In this document: piece by piece, positions 12,741 to 20,718 of the stretch
Layout of the letters: every line of letters begins with the position of its first letter
How positions within the stretch are numbered: the stretch's first letter is position 1
From: Lachnospiraceae bacterium UBA7196
GTDB taxonomy: Bacteria; Bacillota; Clostridia; Lachnospirales; Lachnospiraceae
Assembly: GCA_002490835.1 (NCBI GenBank)
Contig: DKUU01000008.1
Coordinates: 1-20,718 of the forward strand
Length of the DNA: 20,718 bases
Direction of reading: 5' to 3'
The notes under the pieces: generated by a model
Database searches by the model: none
What the model saw: the letters and a program-made list of their open reading frames with translations, nothing else
What the model was told of the DNA's origin: nothing
Made by a program: the position numbers and the translations under genes

Positions 12741-14927
12741 ATGAGTAAGAAACAGAATGAAAGTAAGAAGGATCATAACATTTCATTGCTTGTTTCTATT
12801 ATTTTGGTCTTCTTTATTTTGGGGATCATTGTTTTTGCCACCTCGAAAAAAATAACGACACAGATGGCGGCATCAGCAACACAGAACCTGCATGAGAGCC
12901 TTGATCTGATCGAATGTACGATCGAAGTGATCCTCAACAAGGAGGCGGAATATCAGAGGAGGATGGCGCAGGGAATCGCTTCTTTAGAGAATCCGGAAGC
13001 GTATGTCCTTCACTATGAAAAGAGTGAAACCATGGTAAAACTCGGTCTGATACGGTCGGGAGAGAAGGAAGGCGTATGCAGCACGGGAGAGGTGTTTACG
13101 GAGGAGGAACTGGACTTTTCCGCGGGCGGAACGATCGACGGTCTGCCCGTGTCCCGGTCCTATGTAAATCATATGGGTACGTGGGCCTATTGTATCAAAT
13201 GCCCTATGATAAAGGATGAGCAGGAAATTGGCACGCTCTATGTGGAATACATTTATGATACGTTTGACAAGTCGCTGCCGAATGGATTTTACAATCAGCA
13301 GGCGATGCTCTATATTATGGATGCGGAGTCGGAACGGTTTGTTTTAAAGCCAAAGGGAATGGGCGAGCGGAATGCGGGGCACTTGAATCTGACGGATTTT
13401 TACCGCGCGAACGATATTCAGGAGCCGGAGCTTCGGGAAGAGGTGGAGGACTGCCTGAAAAAGCACAGAAATATTATGTTTTACCACGATATCAGAAACA
13501 AAGATTCCCTGAATTATATGTGGGCGGTAAACGGCGGCACACTCTATCTGATCGGCTATGTGCCGATCGAGGCCATACAGCAGGAAGGACGCACGGTCAA
13601 CCAGAATATCCTGTTTGTGGTGATTGTGATGCTGACCGCGTTTTTCTTATGCTGCGGTTTGTATTACCTGAATCAGAGACAGCAGATTAAACTCCGCAGG
13701 GAGCGCGAGGCGGAGAGAGAGATCAGCAACCGCAGGCTGGCGGAGGCGCTGCAGGCGGCGCAGATCGCAAGCAATTCAAAGACCACGTTCCTGTCCAATA
13801 TGTCCCATGATATCCGTACGCCTATGAATGCGGTACTGGGCTTTACGACGCTCTTATCCAGAGATGCGGATAATCCGGAAAAGGTGCGGGAATATACGAA
13901 AAAGATCATGGCATCCGGACAGCATCTGCTCAGTTTGATTAATGATATTCTGGACGTGTCCAAGATAGAGAGCGGCAAGGTTGTCCTCAATGTGGAAGAA
14001 TTTACCGTAAACGATCTGGTATCCTCCGTGGATGCGATTATCCGTCCGATGGCGGAGGCAAGGTCGCAGAAGTTTTTGGTGGAAGTGACAGGAATCAGGC
14101 ATGAGTATCTGCTGGGTGACGAGACGCGCATTAACCAGATTTTGATCAATCTATTGTCTAATGCCGTAAAATACACACAGGAGGGTGGTACGATCTGGTT
14201 TCGGATGACCGGTTTAACTCAGCGGTCTGATCAGTTTGAACGGATCAGGATTGAGGTGCAGGACAACGGATACGGTATGACGAAGGAATATCTGGAGACG
14301 ATATTTGACGCTTTTACGCGGGCGGAAAACAGTACCACAAACAAGGTGCAGGGCACAGGGCTTGGTATGGCGATCACCAAAAGTATTATAGAACTCATGG
14401 GCGGTACGATCGACGTGTTCAGCGAAGTGGATCAGGGCAGCCTGTTCAGGGTCGAACTGGAATTTCGTATTCCGGAGGTGCATACAGAGCCGGTGAAGGA
14501 GAGCGGGCCGTCGGAGGAATCCGTGCAGGATCTGACGGGGCTGCACTTTCTTGCGGCGGAAGATAACGAGATCAACGTGGAGATTCTGCAGGAGATTCTT
14601 GCTTTTGAGAATGCCGGATGTGAGATCGTGGAGAACGGGCGGCTTGCGGTGGAGCGGTTTGAACGTGCAAAGAAGGGCGAATTTGACGCGATCCTGATGG
14701 ATGTGCAGATGCCGGTCATGAATGGTTATGATGCCACCAGAGCGATCAGGGCTCTTGACCGCGAAGATGCGCGGACGATTCCAATCATTGCCATGACGGC
14801 GAACGCTTTTGCGGAGGATGAAAAGGAAGCGCTGGATGCGGGGATGAACGTTCATCTGGCAAAGCCGATCGATATAGAGCTGCTAAAGCAGGTAATTACA
14901 CAGTATACGAAGCACACAGAGGAATGA
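12741..14927 (+). CDS. Membrane-bound hybrid sensor histidine kinase/response regulator
   Basis: The 728-residue protein has a first membrane helix at about 15-34 and an extracellular sensor region of about 250 residues (Cache-like by layout, not by motif). A second helix lies at about 288-309, followed by a short coiled segment rich in Arg and Glu. The HisKA domain has phospho-acceptor His356 in MSHDIRTPMN. The ATPase domain has N474 (NLLSNAVKY), the G1 box DNGYGM and the G2 box GTGLGMAI. The C-terminal receiver domain has E607/D608, phospho-acceptor Asp654 (LMDVQMPVMNG) and Lys708 (AKPID). There is no DNA-binding output, so the signal must pass to another regulator or phosphotransfer protein not in the window. 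The neighbouring solute-binding lipoprotein may present the ligand. Confidence 0.93.
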   Translation: MSKKQNESKKDHNISLLVSIILVFFILGIIVFATSKKITTQMAASATQNLHESLDLIECTIEVILNKEAEYQRRMAQGIASLENPEAYVLHYEKSETMVKLGLIRSGEKEGVCSTGEVFTEEELDFSAGGTIDGLPVSRSYVNHMGTWAYCIKCPMIKDEQEIGTLYVEYIYDTFDKSLPNGFYNQQAMLYIMDAESERFVLKPKGMGERNAGHLNLTDFYRANDIQEPELREEVEDCLKKHRNIMFYHDIRNKDSLNYMWAVNGGTLYLIGYVPIEAIQQEGRTVNQNILFVVIVMLTAFFLCCGLYYLNQRQQIKLRREREAEREISNRRLAEALQAAQIASNSKTTFLSNMSHDIRTPMNAVLGFTTLLSRDADNPEKVREYTKKIMASGQHLLSLINDILDVSKIESGKVVLNVEEFTVNDLVSSVDAIIRPMAEARSQKFLVEVTGIRHEYLLGDETRINQILINLLSNAVKYTQEGGTIWFRMTGLTQRSDQFERIRIEVQDNGYGMTKEYLETIFDAFTRAENSTTNKVQGTGLGMAITKSIIELMGGTIDVFSEVDQGSLFRVELEFRIPEVHTEPVKESGPSEESVQDLTGLHFLAAEDNEINVEILQEILAFENAGCEIVENGRLAVERFERAKKGEFDAILMDVQMPVMNGYDATRAIRALDREDARTIPIIAMTANAFAEDEKEALDAGMNVHLAKPIDIELLKQVITQYTKHTEE

Positions 14928-15076
14928 CAGGGATACACTTGCGCATACAGCCAGACGCGTGAGTGTGTTTGGAGTGTAATCATAGTGGTGTTGGGATTTC
15001 GCGCAGGAGAATGCCCGAAATATGTCGTTCTCCGCATGGATTTGAGTCACAGCTAAGCTATGGCATGGAGGTTAGA

Positions 15077-16396
15077 TTGAAATTGAACAAAAAAAGTAGT
15101 TTTAAGAAATGGGGATTATTGTGCATTGCCGGGGCAGCCGCTTTTTTCATAGCGGCGTGCGGTGCGGAAGGCGGATCAGGCAGTAAGCTGATCGTTATGG
15201 AAGATGAAGCGGATCGGGAAGTATATCTGTTCAGTCCGATGGAAAAGACGGAAGCAAATGTGGAAAATGTAGCCAGAAGCGCGGCGGATAAAACGATCAT
15301 GATGGCGGAGGAAAAGCTGGGTGTAAGTGTGCGTTACGTGACTTACACGGCGGAAAATTATCAGGATAAGACCTATGATGATGTGGCGCTTGACAGGGCG
15401 CGCAGCGATATGGATGATATTTATCTGTTGAATCCCGATACCATCCGCACGCTGGCGGAAGAGGAAAAACTGCAGGATCTGTCCGGGCTGGAAAGTGCGA
15501 AAAATCTGCGGGACGTGGTATTAGCGGCAAACGTGGTGGACGGCAAGCTGGTGGCTATTCCGCAGGAAGTGGTTGCCTACGGCCTGTTTATTAATAAGGA
15601 AATGTTTGATCAGTATAACCTTACTTTGCCGGAGACGCCGGAAGATTTTTTGGAGTGCTGCAGAGTGTTTCAGGAAAATGGAATTAAGACGCCGGTGGGC
15701 GCTAACAGATGGTGGCTGGAGACCTTTGTGCTGGCGCAGGCTTATGCGGATCTTTACAATGGCGGGAACACGGAAGCGGAGATCGCAGCTTTGAATAGCG
15801 GGGAGAAAAAGTACAGCGATTATATGCGTCCGGGATTTGAATTTTTACAGGAAATGATTGACAAGGGATATATTGATGCCCAAAAGGCTTATGTGAGCGA
15901 GGCGATAGAAGGGGAGCGCGAGGATTTTCTGGCGCAGAAGACACCCATAGTTATGGCGTACTGGGGCGCGGCTAACGCGGAGACTGCTTACGGGAAAACG
16001 GATTTTGAAATGCTGGTCATCGGCTTCCCCAGCAGCCGCGGGCAGATGCCGGTCATGCCCATGACGGGTTTGGGAATCGGCGCAGGTGCGAAAAACGGAG
16101 AGGATGCGATGGCCGTTTTGGATGTCATGATTTCAGATGAGGCGCTTCAGATTTACGCGGAGACAAACAGGGTGATCTCTCCTTCCAAAAATGTGGAGGT
16201 GGAGTGCGTGCCTGCATTGAAGCCGTTAAATGACCGGATTCAGGAAAATGTCTATGTGCTCGGTGCCAATGCGGGTATGCACGTGGAGCAGTGGGGAAAT
16301 ACCTGCCTGATCGTAAGAGAGCTGTTAAACGGCGCTACGGTGGATGAGTGTATGGAAATGTTCGATCAGCTGCAGGAAGAAGCATTAAAAAAGTAA
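15077..16396 (+). CDS. Extracellular solute-binding lipoprotein (sugar type)
   Basis: From a TTG start at 15077 the product has 439 residues. GGAGG (15067-15071) lies five bases upstream, which decides for TTG over an ATG at 15065 that lacks a ribosome-binding site. The N-terminus has a lipoprotein signal: KK, a hydrophobic run LLCIAGAAAFFIAAC, and a lipobox with Cys28 for lipidation. The mature part resembles family-1 extracellular binding proteins of carbohydrate ABC importers, with segments such as VVAYGLFINKEMFDQYNLTL and GGNTEAEIAALNSGEKKYSD. No permease genes adjoin it. It sits between the hybrid kinase and an alpha-galactosidase, so it may serve a transporter elsewhere or act as ligand receptor for the kinase. 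The specific sugar is unknown; alpha-galactosides are a guess from context. Confidence 0.85.
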   Translation: MKLNKKSSFKKWGLLCIAGAAAFFIAACGAEGGSGSKLIVMEDEADREVYLFSPMEKTEANVENVARSAADKTIMMAEEKLGVSVRYVTYTAENYQDKTYDDVALDRARSDMDDIYLLNPDTIRTLAEEEKLQDLSGLESAKNLRDVVLAANVVDGKLVAIPQEVVAYGLFINKEMFDQYNLTLPETPEDFLECCRVFQENGIKTPVGANRWWLETFVLAQAYADLYNGGNTEAEIAALNSGEKKYSDYMRPGFEFLQEMIDKGYIDAQKAYVSEAIEGEREDFLAQKTPIVMAYWGAANAETAYGKTDFEMLVIGFPSSRGQMPVMPMTGLGIGAGAKNGEDAMAVLDVMISDEALQIYAETNRVISPSKNVEVECVPALKPLNDRIQENVYVLGANAGMHVEQWGNTCLIVRELLNGATVDECMEMFDQLQEEALKK

Positions 16397-16470
16397 GAGA
16401 AGAACGGTAGTTGATTGAAAAAATGATAGAATAACATGACGATGAAACGGGAAAGGACTTGGGGCAGAAG

Positions 16471-18783
16471 ATGAAGAAGATATACAGTGAATTTGTATTA
16501 GGAGATATGCGGGCCTGTTATGTGCAGGATGAGGAGACGGGGAGCATGGAACTGGTTCTGCTCCCGGCGGATATGGCCTATGAGGTCGCTTACAGACAGA
16601 AGCCGTATCCGGATTCCCTGATACAGGTAAAGCTCGTGGGCGATACTTATGCCGGTGCCTATGCGGGCGGCAGGACGATGCGGCAGAATCCGTCCGTGGC
16701 GGCGCTTGTGTTGGAAGGACAGGAAGTGAAGCGTGACGGCGATGTTGAAGGACGGGAAGCCTGCGCATCGCACTCGGCAGCAGAAAATTCGAAAAGCGAG
16801 GATGGAAACGGGGAAGACAGAGAGCAGGGGACGGATATTTTGCGCATTGTCTCAGAGAGTCAGAGGATAATCGGCGAGGGCGGCAGGACGGTCATCTGTA
16901 CCGCTTTTTCAGATAAAAGGGGCTATCGCTGTCGGCATTACCTTGTCTGGAAAGAGGGAAAGAAAAGTCTGCTTTCCTTTACGACATTTGAAAATATGTC
17001 ACAGGAAAAAGCGGGCTTAGAGCTTCTCTCCAGCTTTTCGCTGGGCGGCATTTCGCCGTTTGTGGGAGCGGACGAGAACGGTTACTTAAAGCTGCACCGT
17101 ATCCGCAGCGTGTGGAGTATGGAAGGAAGAGTGGAGACGCAGGTGTTTGAGGATATCCAGCTGGAGCCTTCGTGGGGCGGTCATGCGGTGCGCTGCGAAC
17201 GGTTCGGGCAGGTAGGCTCCATGCCTGTCAACGGCTACTTCCCGTATGCGGTCATAGAGGACAGTAAATCTGATATTTTCTGGGGCGCACAGTTAATGCA
17301 CAATGCCAGCTGGCAGATGGAAGTTTACCGCAGGGGAGACGACGCGGCCTTATCAGGCGGGCTGGCGGATTATGATTTCGGACACTGGATGAAGGAAATT
17401 GCGCCGGGAGAAACCTTTGTCACGCCGGCTGCGATTCTTTCCGTGTGCAGGGGCACAGAAGGAAATTCTGACGGATTAACTTCTCGAGCTTTACTGCATG
17501 AATCCCGGTTGGATCGGATATCTCAGAGAATGACGGCGGCCTTGGATGATGTGCTGGATCAGGGGCCTGCGTCTGAGCAGACGCTTCCTGTCATGTTTAA
17601 CGAATACTGCACCACTTGGGGCTGTCCTTCCCACGAAAATATCTGCGGGATTCTGGAAGCCATCAAAGATAAGGGAATTTCTTATTTTGTGATAGACTGC
17701 GGCTGGTTTAAGGAAGAAGGCGTTCCGTGGGACATTTCCATGGGGGATTACCGTGTGTCGAGGGAACTGTTCCCGCAGGGACTGGATAGAACCGTTAAAG
17801 CGATCAATGATCATGGCATGAAGGCCGGGATCTGGTTTGAGATTGACAATGTGGGGGAGCGGGCGGAGGCCTATCAGGATACGGCGCATCTGCTGAAACG
17901 AAACGGCGCGACGCTTACCACCACCATGAGACGGTTCTGGGATATGCGGCAGGAGTGGGTGCAGAAGGATTTAGAAGAGAAAGTAATCGGCCAGTTAAAC
18001 AAATACGGATTTTCGTATATGAAGATGGATTACAACGACACGATCGGCGTTGGCTGCGACGGCGCGGAATCCTTGGGCGAAGGGCTTAGGCAGAATATGG
18101 AGGCTTCGCTTTCCTTTATCCGCAAGGTGAAAGAAAAGGTTCCCGGCATTATTCTGGAAAACTGTTCTTCGGGCGGTCACAAGCTGGAGCCTTTGATGAT
18201 GAGCGAGTGCAGCATGGCTTCCTTTTCGGATGCGCATGAGTGCGAAGAGATACCGATTATTGCAGCGTCCCTGCATCGCGTGATCCTGCCGCGGCAGAAC
18301 CAGATCTGGGCGGTGATCCGCGAGACAGATTCCCGGAAACGGATTGCGTACTCGATTGCCAATACGTTCCTTGGCAGAATGTGTTTGTCGGGGGATGTAA
18401 CGAAATTGACGGATGACCAGTGGGATGTGATCGACAGGGGAATTGCCTTTTACAAAAAGGCGGCGCCCATCATCAAGGACGGGTTCAGCAGGCTTTACGG
18501 GCCGAAAATATTAAGCTGGCGGCATCCGAAGGGCTGGCAGTGCCTTGTGCGGACGGAAGGCAGTGTGGAGCAGGAGGAAAAGGACGGCCTGCTGGCAGTT
18601 TTCCATACGTTTAACGGGGAACATGAGGGTGCGCTCACCGTTCCCTTGCCCAATGGCGGGGACTATCGGATCGAGGCAGTCTATTCGGATGCGGAGGCGG
18701 AACTTTCTGTAGAAGGGGGACGGCTTACTTGTCTCATTCCGGAAGATATGCGTGCGGTGGGAGTTTTATTGCGGAAAAAATAA
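16471..18783 (+). CDS. Alpha-galactosidase, glycoside hydrolase family 36
   Basis: The 770-residue enzyme should hydrolyse terminal alpha-galactosyl bonds (melibiose, raffinose type). The barrel shows GH36 landmarks: SYFVIDCGWFKEEG, GLDRTVKAINDHGMKAGIWF, the nucleophile Asp520 in MKMDYN, ENCSSGGHKLEP, and the probable acid/base Asp587 in SFSDAHE. An N-terminal beta-sandwich and a C-terminal beta domain complete the usual layout. No signal peptide is seen, so it acts in the cytoplasm on imported oligosaccharides. An acidic low-complexity insert at about residues 86-122 is unusual. The ATG at 16471 is preferred (GGGG six bases upstream); a TTG at 16459 would add four residues. It follows the binding-protein gene by 75 bases and is probably co-transcribed. 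GH36-like enzymes with other specificities cannot be excluded. Confidence 0.88.
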   Translation: MKKIYSEFVLGDMRACYVQDEETGSMELVLLPADMAYEVAYRQKPYPDSLIQVKLVGDTYAGAYAGGRTMRQNPSVAALVLEGQEVKRDGDVEGREACASHSAAENSKSEDGNGEDREQGTDILRIVSESQRIIGEGGRTVICTAFSDKRGYRCRHYLVWKEGKKSLLSFTTFENMSQEKAGLELLSSFSLGGISPFVGADENGYLKLHRIRSVWSMEGRVETQVFEDIQLEPSWGGHAVRCERFGQVGSMPVNGYFPYAVIEDSKSDIFWGAQLMHNASWQMEVYRRGDDAALSGGLADYDFGHWMKEIAPGETFVTPAAILSVCRGTEGNSDGLTSRALLHESRLDRISQRMTAALDDVLDQGPASEQTLPVMFNEYCTTWGCPSHENICGILEAIKDKGISYFVIDCGWFKEEGVPWDISMGDYRVSRELFPQGLDRTVKAINDHGMKAGIWFEIDNVGERAEAYQDTAHLLKRNGATLTTTMRRFWDMRQEWVQKDLEEKVIGQLNKYGFSYMKMDYNDTIGVGCDGAESLGEGLRQNMEASLSFIRKVKEKVPGIILENCSSGGHKLEPLMMSECSMASFSDAHECEEIPIIAASLHRVILPRQNQIWAVIRETDSRKRIAYSIANTFLGRMCLSGDVTKLTDDQWDVIDRGIAFYKKAAPIIKDGFSRLYGPKILSWRHPKGWQCLVRTEGSVEQEEKDGLLAVFHTFNGEHEGALTVPLPNGGDYRIEAVYSDAEAELSVEGGRLTCLIPEDMRAVGVLLRKK

Positions 18784-18813
18784 AAAAGAAACGAAATTTT
18801 GTGCGTACAGTGG

Positions 18814-18843
18814 TTGCGTTTGCATCTTTGTGCATAGTATACT
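18814..18843 (+). promoter_or_regulatory. Promoter of the AGCS symporter gene
   Basis: TTGCGT (18814-18819), an 18-bp spacer and TATACT (18838-18843), leaving a leader of about 85 bases. No known riboswitch structure is recognised in that leader. Confidence 0.5.
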
Positions 18844-18933
18844 AATAGAAACGATTGTGAAACCCATAATAGGACTTGTACCGTTGCAAAGATTTACAGG
18901 AGTTACCTAATTGTTTAAAAGGAGGTACTACAT

Positions 18934-20469
18934 ATGCAATCACTGTTTGACGCGATCAATGCGGTCTGTTCCAAGATTCAGGTCGTTTCCGATTTGTTTT
19001 GGGATTTTCCGTCCAATTTTTCATGGTACGGTTCGATTCCGATTCTGGGGAACTTTTCGCTGGCGATCATATTGCTTTTGGGATCGGGTATTTATTTCAG
19101 CTGCAGACTGAAATTTATTCAGGTCAGGCGGTTCGGTCACGGGATGCGCGTCTTAAAGACGAGCAAGGCTGCGCAGACGGGGATATCGCCGTTAGCTGCC
19201 TTTTTCCTGTCTACCGCGATGCGGGTCGGACCCGGTAATATCTTAGGTGTGACGGGAGCGATCTCTATCGGCGGTCCAGGCGCCTTGTTCTGGATGTGGG
19301 TCTCGGCTTTTTTCGGAATGGCGACAGCCTATACGGAGTCCACCCTTGCCCAGATCTTTAAAGAGAAAAAGGGCGATGAATATGTGGGCGGTCTGGCTTT
19401 TTACGGGAAACGGCTTTTAAAAGGTTCGGCTGCAGCGGGCGTGATCCTTTCCGTGATGTATATTATCTATGCTCTTTTGTGCTTCCCGGCGCAGGGCTTC
19501 AACACAGTCTCCTCCATCGGACAGATCGCGGAGGCGCTTACAGGGCATACCATTTCTACAAACTCGGCGCTCTATTGGATTTCTTTTGCGGTGCTGATCG
19601 TGGTTATGGTGATGATCTCATGGGGCGGCATCCGCAAGGTAACCAAGGTGACGGATATTCTGGTGCCCATCATGGCAGTCGTCTATGTGTTGACGGTACT
19701 GGTGCTGATCTTAGTGAACTTCACAAGGATTCCTTGGTTTTTCTACGCGGTATTTACGCAGGCCTTTCAGCCGGAAGCGGTCTTTGGCGGCGCGTTCGGT
19801 GTGGCGCTGATCCAAGGCGTGAAGCGCGGCCTGATGTCCAATGAGGCAGGTCAGGGTACGATCACCATGCCGGCAGCGGCTTCTGATGCGGCGCATCCCT
19901 GCGATCAGGGCTGTGTGCAGGCTATCGGCGTCTTCCTTGATACCATCGTGATCTGTACTTTGACAGGGTTTGTGGTCATCATGGGTAGGGTGTGGCTGAC
20001 GGACAATGCGGCGGCTTGGTTCGACTTAGGAAAGCTTCCCAAGTATCTGGCATCCGCAACGGAACTTGCGCCCGGCACGATTTTTAATACCGCCGTGTCG
20101 CTGTTGATCTCTGTATGCTTCGGGTTGTTTGCCTTTACCTGTCTGCTGGGTTTCTTCTCCTTTACGGAAATCTGCGCGAGCAGGATTTCGCCCAAAAGGT
20201 CCTTCCTCTATTTTATCAGAGTCCTCTGTCTGCTGGTGGTAAGCTTCGGTGTCCTGACCAGCATTGCGGGTATGGATCTCGGCTCTTTGTGGGATCTTTC
20301 GGACTTTGCCAACATTTTGATCGCTTACTGCAATATCCCGCTTCTCTACCTTGGCTTTTCCTATGTGAAGCGGGCGACGGATCATTTTGAAAAGCAGGAC
20401 GGCACGCCTTTTACTTCCAAGGTGGCAGGGACACAAGTGCCTGTGTGGGATGAGAAAGCAGGGAAATAA
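18934..20469 (+). CDS. Alanine/glycine:cation (sodium) symporter, AGCS family
   Basis: The 511-residue membrane protein takes up alanine or glycine with sodium ions. It is preceded by AAAGGAGGT, and the start is unambiguous. Family signatures are visible: MRVGPGNILGVTGAISIGGP (residues 96-115) followed by FWMWVSAFFGMATAYTE, and RGLMSNEAGQGTITMPAAAS with SNEAG at 302-306. About eleven hydrophobic segments are apparent. The last 30 residues are a soluble cytoplasmic tail. Length is slightly above the common 450-490. It has its own promoter and is probably monocistronic, with a terminator-like hairpin right after the stop. The exact amino acid is not determined by the sequence. Confidence 0.93.
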   Translation: MQSLFDAINAVCSKIQVVSDLFWDFPSNFSWYGSIPILGNFSLAIILLLGSGIYFSCRLKFIQVRRFGHGMRVLKTSKAAQTGISPLAAFFLSTAMRVGPGNILGVTGAISIGGPGALFWMWVSAFFGMATAYTESTLAQIFKEKKGDEYVGGLAFYGKRLLKGSAAAGVILSVMYIIYALLCFPAQGFNTVSSIGQIAEALTGHTISTNSALYWISFAVLIVVMVMISWGGIRKVTKVTDILVPIMAVVYVLTVLVLILVNFTRIPWFFYAVFTQAFQPEAVFGGAFGVALIQGVKRGLMSNEAGQGTITMPAAASDAAHPCDQGCVQAIGVFLDTIVICTLTGFVVIMGRVWLTDNAAAWFDLGKLPKYLASATELAPGTIFNTAVSLLISVCFGLFAFTCLLGFFSFTEICASRISPKRSFLYFIRVLCLLVVSFGVLTSIAGMDLGSLWDLSDFANILIAYCNIPLLYLGFSYVKRATDHFEKQDGTPFTSKVAGTQVPVWDEKAGK

Positions 20470-20475
20470 ATGAGG

Positions 20476-20510
20476 TGCGCGGCAGGGGAATTTCCTGTCG
20501 CGCAATTCTT
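20476..20510 (+). terminator. Terminator-like hairpin after the AGCS gene
   Basis: TGCGCGGCAGGG (20476-20487) pairs with TTCCTGTCGCGCA (right arm within 20493-20504) in a twelve-base-pair stem with two G-U pairs. The following ATTCTT is only partly T-rich. It starts seven bases after the stop codon. Confidence 0.6.
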
Positions 20511-20521
20511 CCAAAAATCCC

Positions 20522-20550
20522 TTGCAAATTGGGTCGGGATGTGATATCAT
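20522..20550 (+). promoter_or_regulatory. Promoter, probably for the tRNA at the right edge
   Basis: TTGCAA (20522-20527), a 17-bp spacer and TATCAT (20545-20550). The tRNA begins about 145 bases downstream, so the precursor would carry the hairpin repeats at 20567-20671 as a leader. Confidence 0.55.
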
Positions 20551-20566
20551 ATCATTCGTTAAGGCA

Positions 20567-20671
20567 ACAGTAAATTCCTTCGTCTGTAGTAAATGCCTTC
20601 GGCATTAACTACACGAGCATCACTTTGTGAAGCTCGGAATTAACTGTGCGGGCATCACTACGTGAGCTCGG
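20567..20671. repeat. Cluster of short imperfect hairpin repeats (REP-like)
   Basis: Two nested repeat types are visible. AGTAAATTCCTTCG and AGTAAATGCCTTCG recur near 20571 and 20588. Two 32-33 bp imperfect direct repeats follow, at 20605-20637 and 20640-20671, sharing TTAACT, GCATCACT and GCTCGG. Each unit folds: GTAGTAAATGCC with GGCATTAACTAC (20586-20612), CGAGCATCAC with GTGAAGCTCG (20614-20636), and CGGGCATCAC with GTGAGCTCG plus a bulged A (20649-20670). Different sequence with preserved folding suggests a dispersed palindromic element. Confidence 0.65.
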
Positions 20672-20695
20672 TGGAATATTGCACCGAAATCCTCC

Positions 20696-20718
20696 GGCTC
20701 CATGGTCAAGCGGTTAAG
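20696..20718 (+). tRNA. 5' part of a tRNA, probably tRNA-Glu, cut by the window edge
   Basis: The last 23 bases give a seven-base acceptor strand GGCTCCA, T8, and a D-arm beginning GTCAAGCGGTTAAG. That D-arm is characteristic of tRNA-Glu in Firmicutes. The anticodon is outside the window, so the identity is tentative. Confidence 0.65.

Noticed and set aside
12150..12776. Long minus-strand open frames opposite the aldo/keto reductase and kinase genes
   Set aside because: They have no domains, no ribosome-binding sites and a composition that mirrors the well supported plus-strand genes.
14963..15076. A longer start for the binding lipoprotein at 14963
   Set aside because: It would put 38 residues before the signal peptide and cover a structured leader. 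The TTG at 15077 has GGAGG at proper spacing and gives a standard lipoprotein signal.
18844..18933. A glycine riboswitch upstream of the AGCS symporter
   Set aside because: Such symporters are often controlled this way, but the conserved GGAGAG and ACCGAAGG-type elements are not seen in this short leader.
20567..20671. A CRISPR array
   Set aside because: Repeats are imperfect, differ in length, are themselves hairpins, have almost no spacers and have no cas genes nearby.

Overview
The window looks like a chromosomal segment of an anaerobic gut Firmicute, most likely a Lachnospiraceae-type Clostridium. The basis is the set of genes: a glycyl-radical ribonucleotide reductase, a pyruvate formate-lyase activase, a ferredoxin-fused aldo/keto reductase, YtrA-type GntR/ABC genes, a hybrid histidine kinase and strong AGGAGG ribosome-binding sites. 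The assignment is inferred from gene content, not from a marker gene.

Left edge (1-800): the last codons of an upstream gene and a good terminator, then a degraded patch with a fragment resembling the transposon protein TnpV, then a sigma-A promoter whose -35 is covered by one of two tandem NrdR-like boxes. These boxes control nrdD (801-2971), an anaerobic class III ribonucleotide reductase broken by a one-base deletion near 2230. No nrdG is present. Region 3092-5172: a TetR regulator points left. A GNAT acetyltransferase and an orphan pflA point right. The two directions are driven by promoters whose -10 elements overlap, next to a repeated ACATGTGTCA site.

Region 5172-7260 is a visibly AT-richer accessory island. 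A perfect-consensus promoter (TTGACA-17-TATAAT) leads into a 30-codon mini-ORF, a TPR-repeat protein with a novel N-terminal region, and a protein with a PF10137-type TIR-like domain. The C-terminal tail of the TPR protein and the N-terminal tail of the TIR protein share a 14-residue motif (pattern [MF]E[IF]N..SKN...[YI]N). That is the arrangement expected of a sensor and effector that recruit each other through short homotypic (amyloid-like) motifs. This is the best candidate in the window for an undescribed defence or cell-suicide system.

Region 7276-11326: a YtrA-type GntR repressor with a perfect 12-bp inverted-repeat operator on its own -10, an ABC ATPase, two ABC-2 permeases and a CPBP membrane protease. 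It resembles cell-envelope antibiotic or bacteriocin resistance modules. Region 11407-12646: an aldo/keto reductase fused to a two-cluster ferredoxin domain, with the usual catalytic Tyr and Lys apparently absent. Region 12656-18783: a hybrid histidine kinase, an orphan lipoprotein solute-binding protein and a GH36 alpha-galactosidase, all co-directional, suggesting sugar sensing and use. Region 18814-20469: an AGCS amino-acid:sodium symporter. The right edge holds a terminator-like hairpin, a promoter, a cluster of short imperfect hairpin repeats, and the first 23 bases of a tRNA (probably tRNA-Glu).
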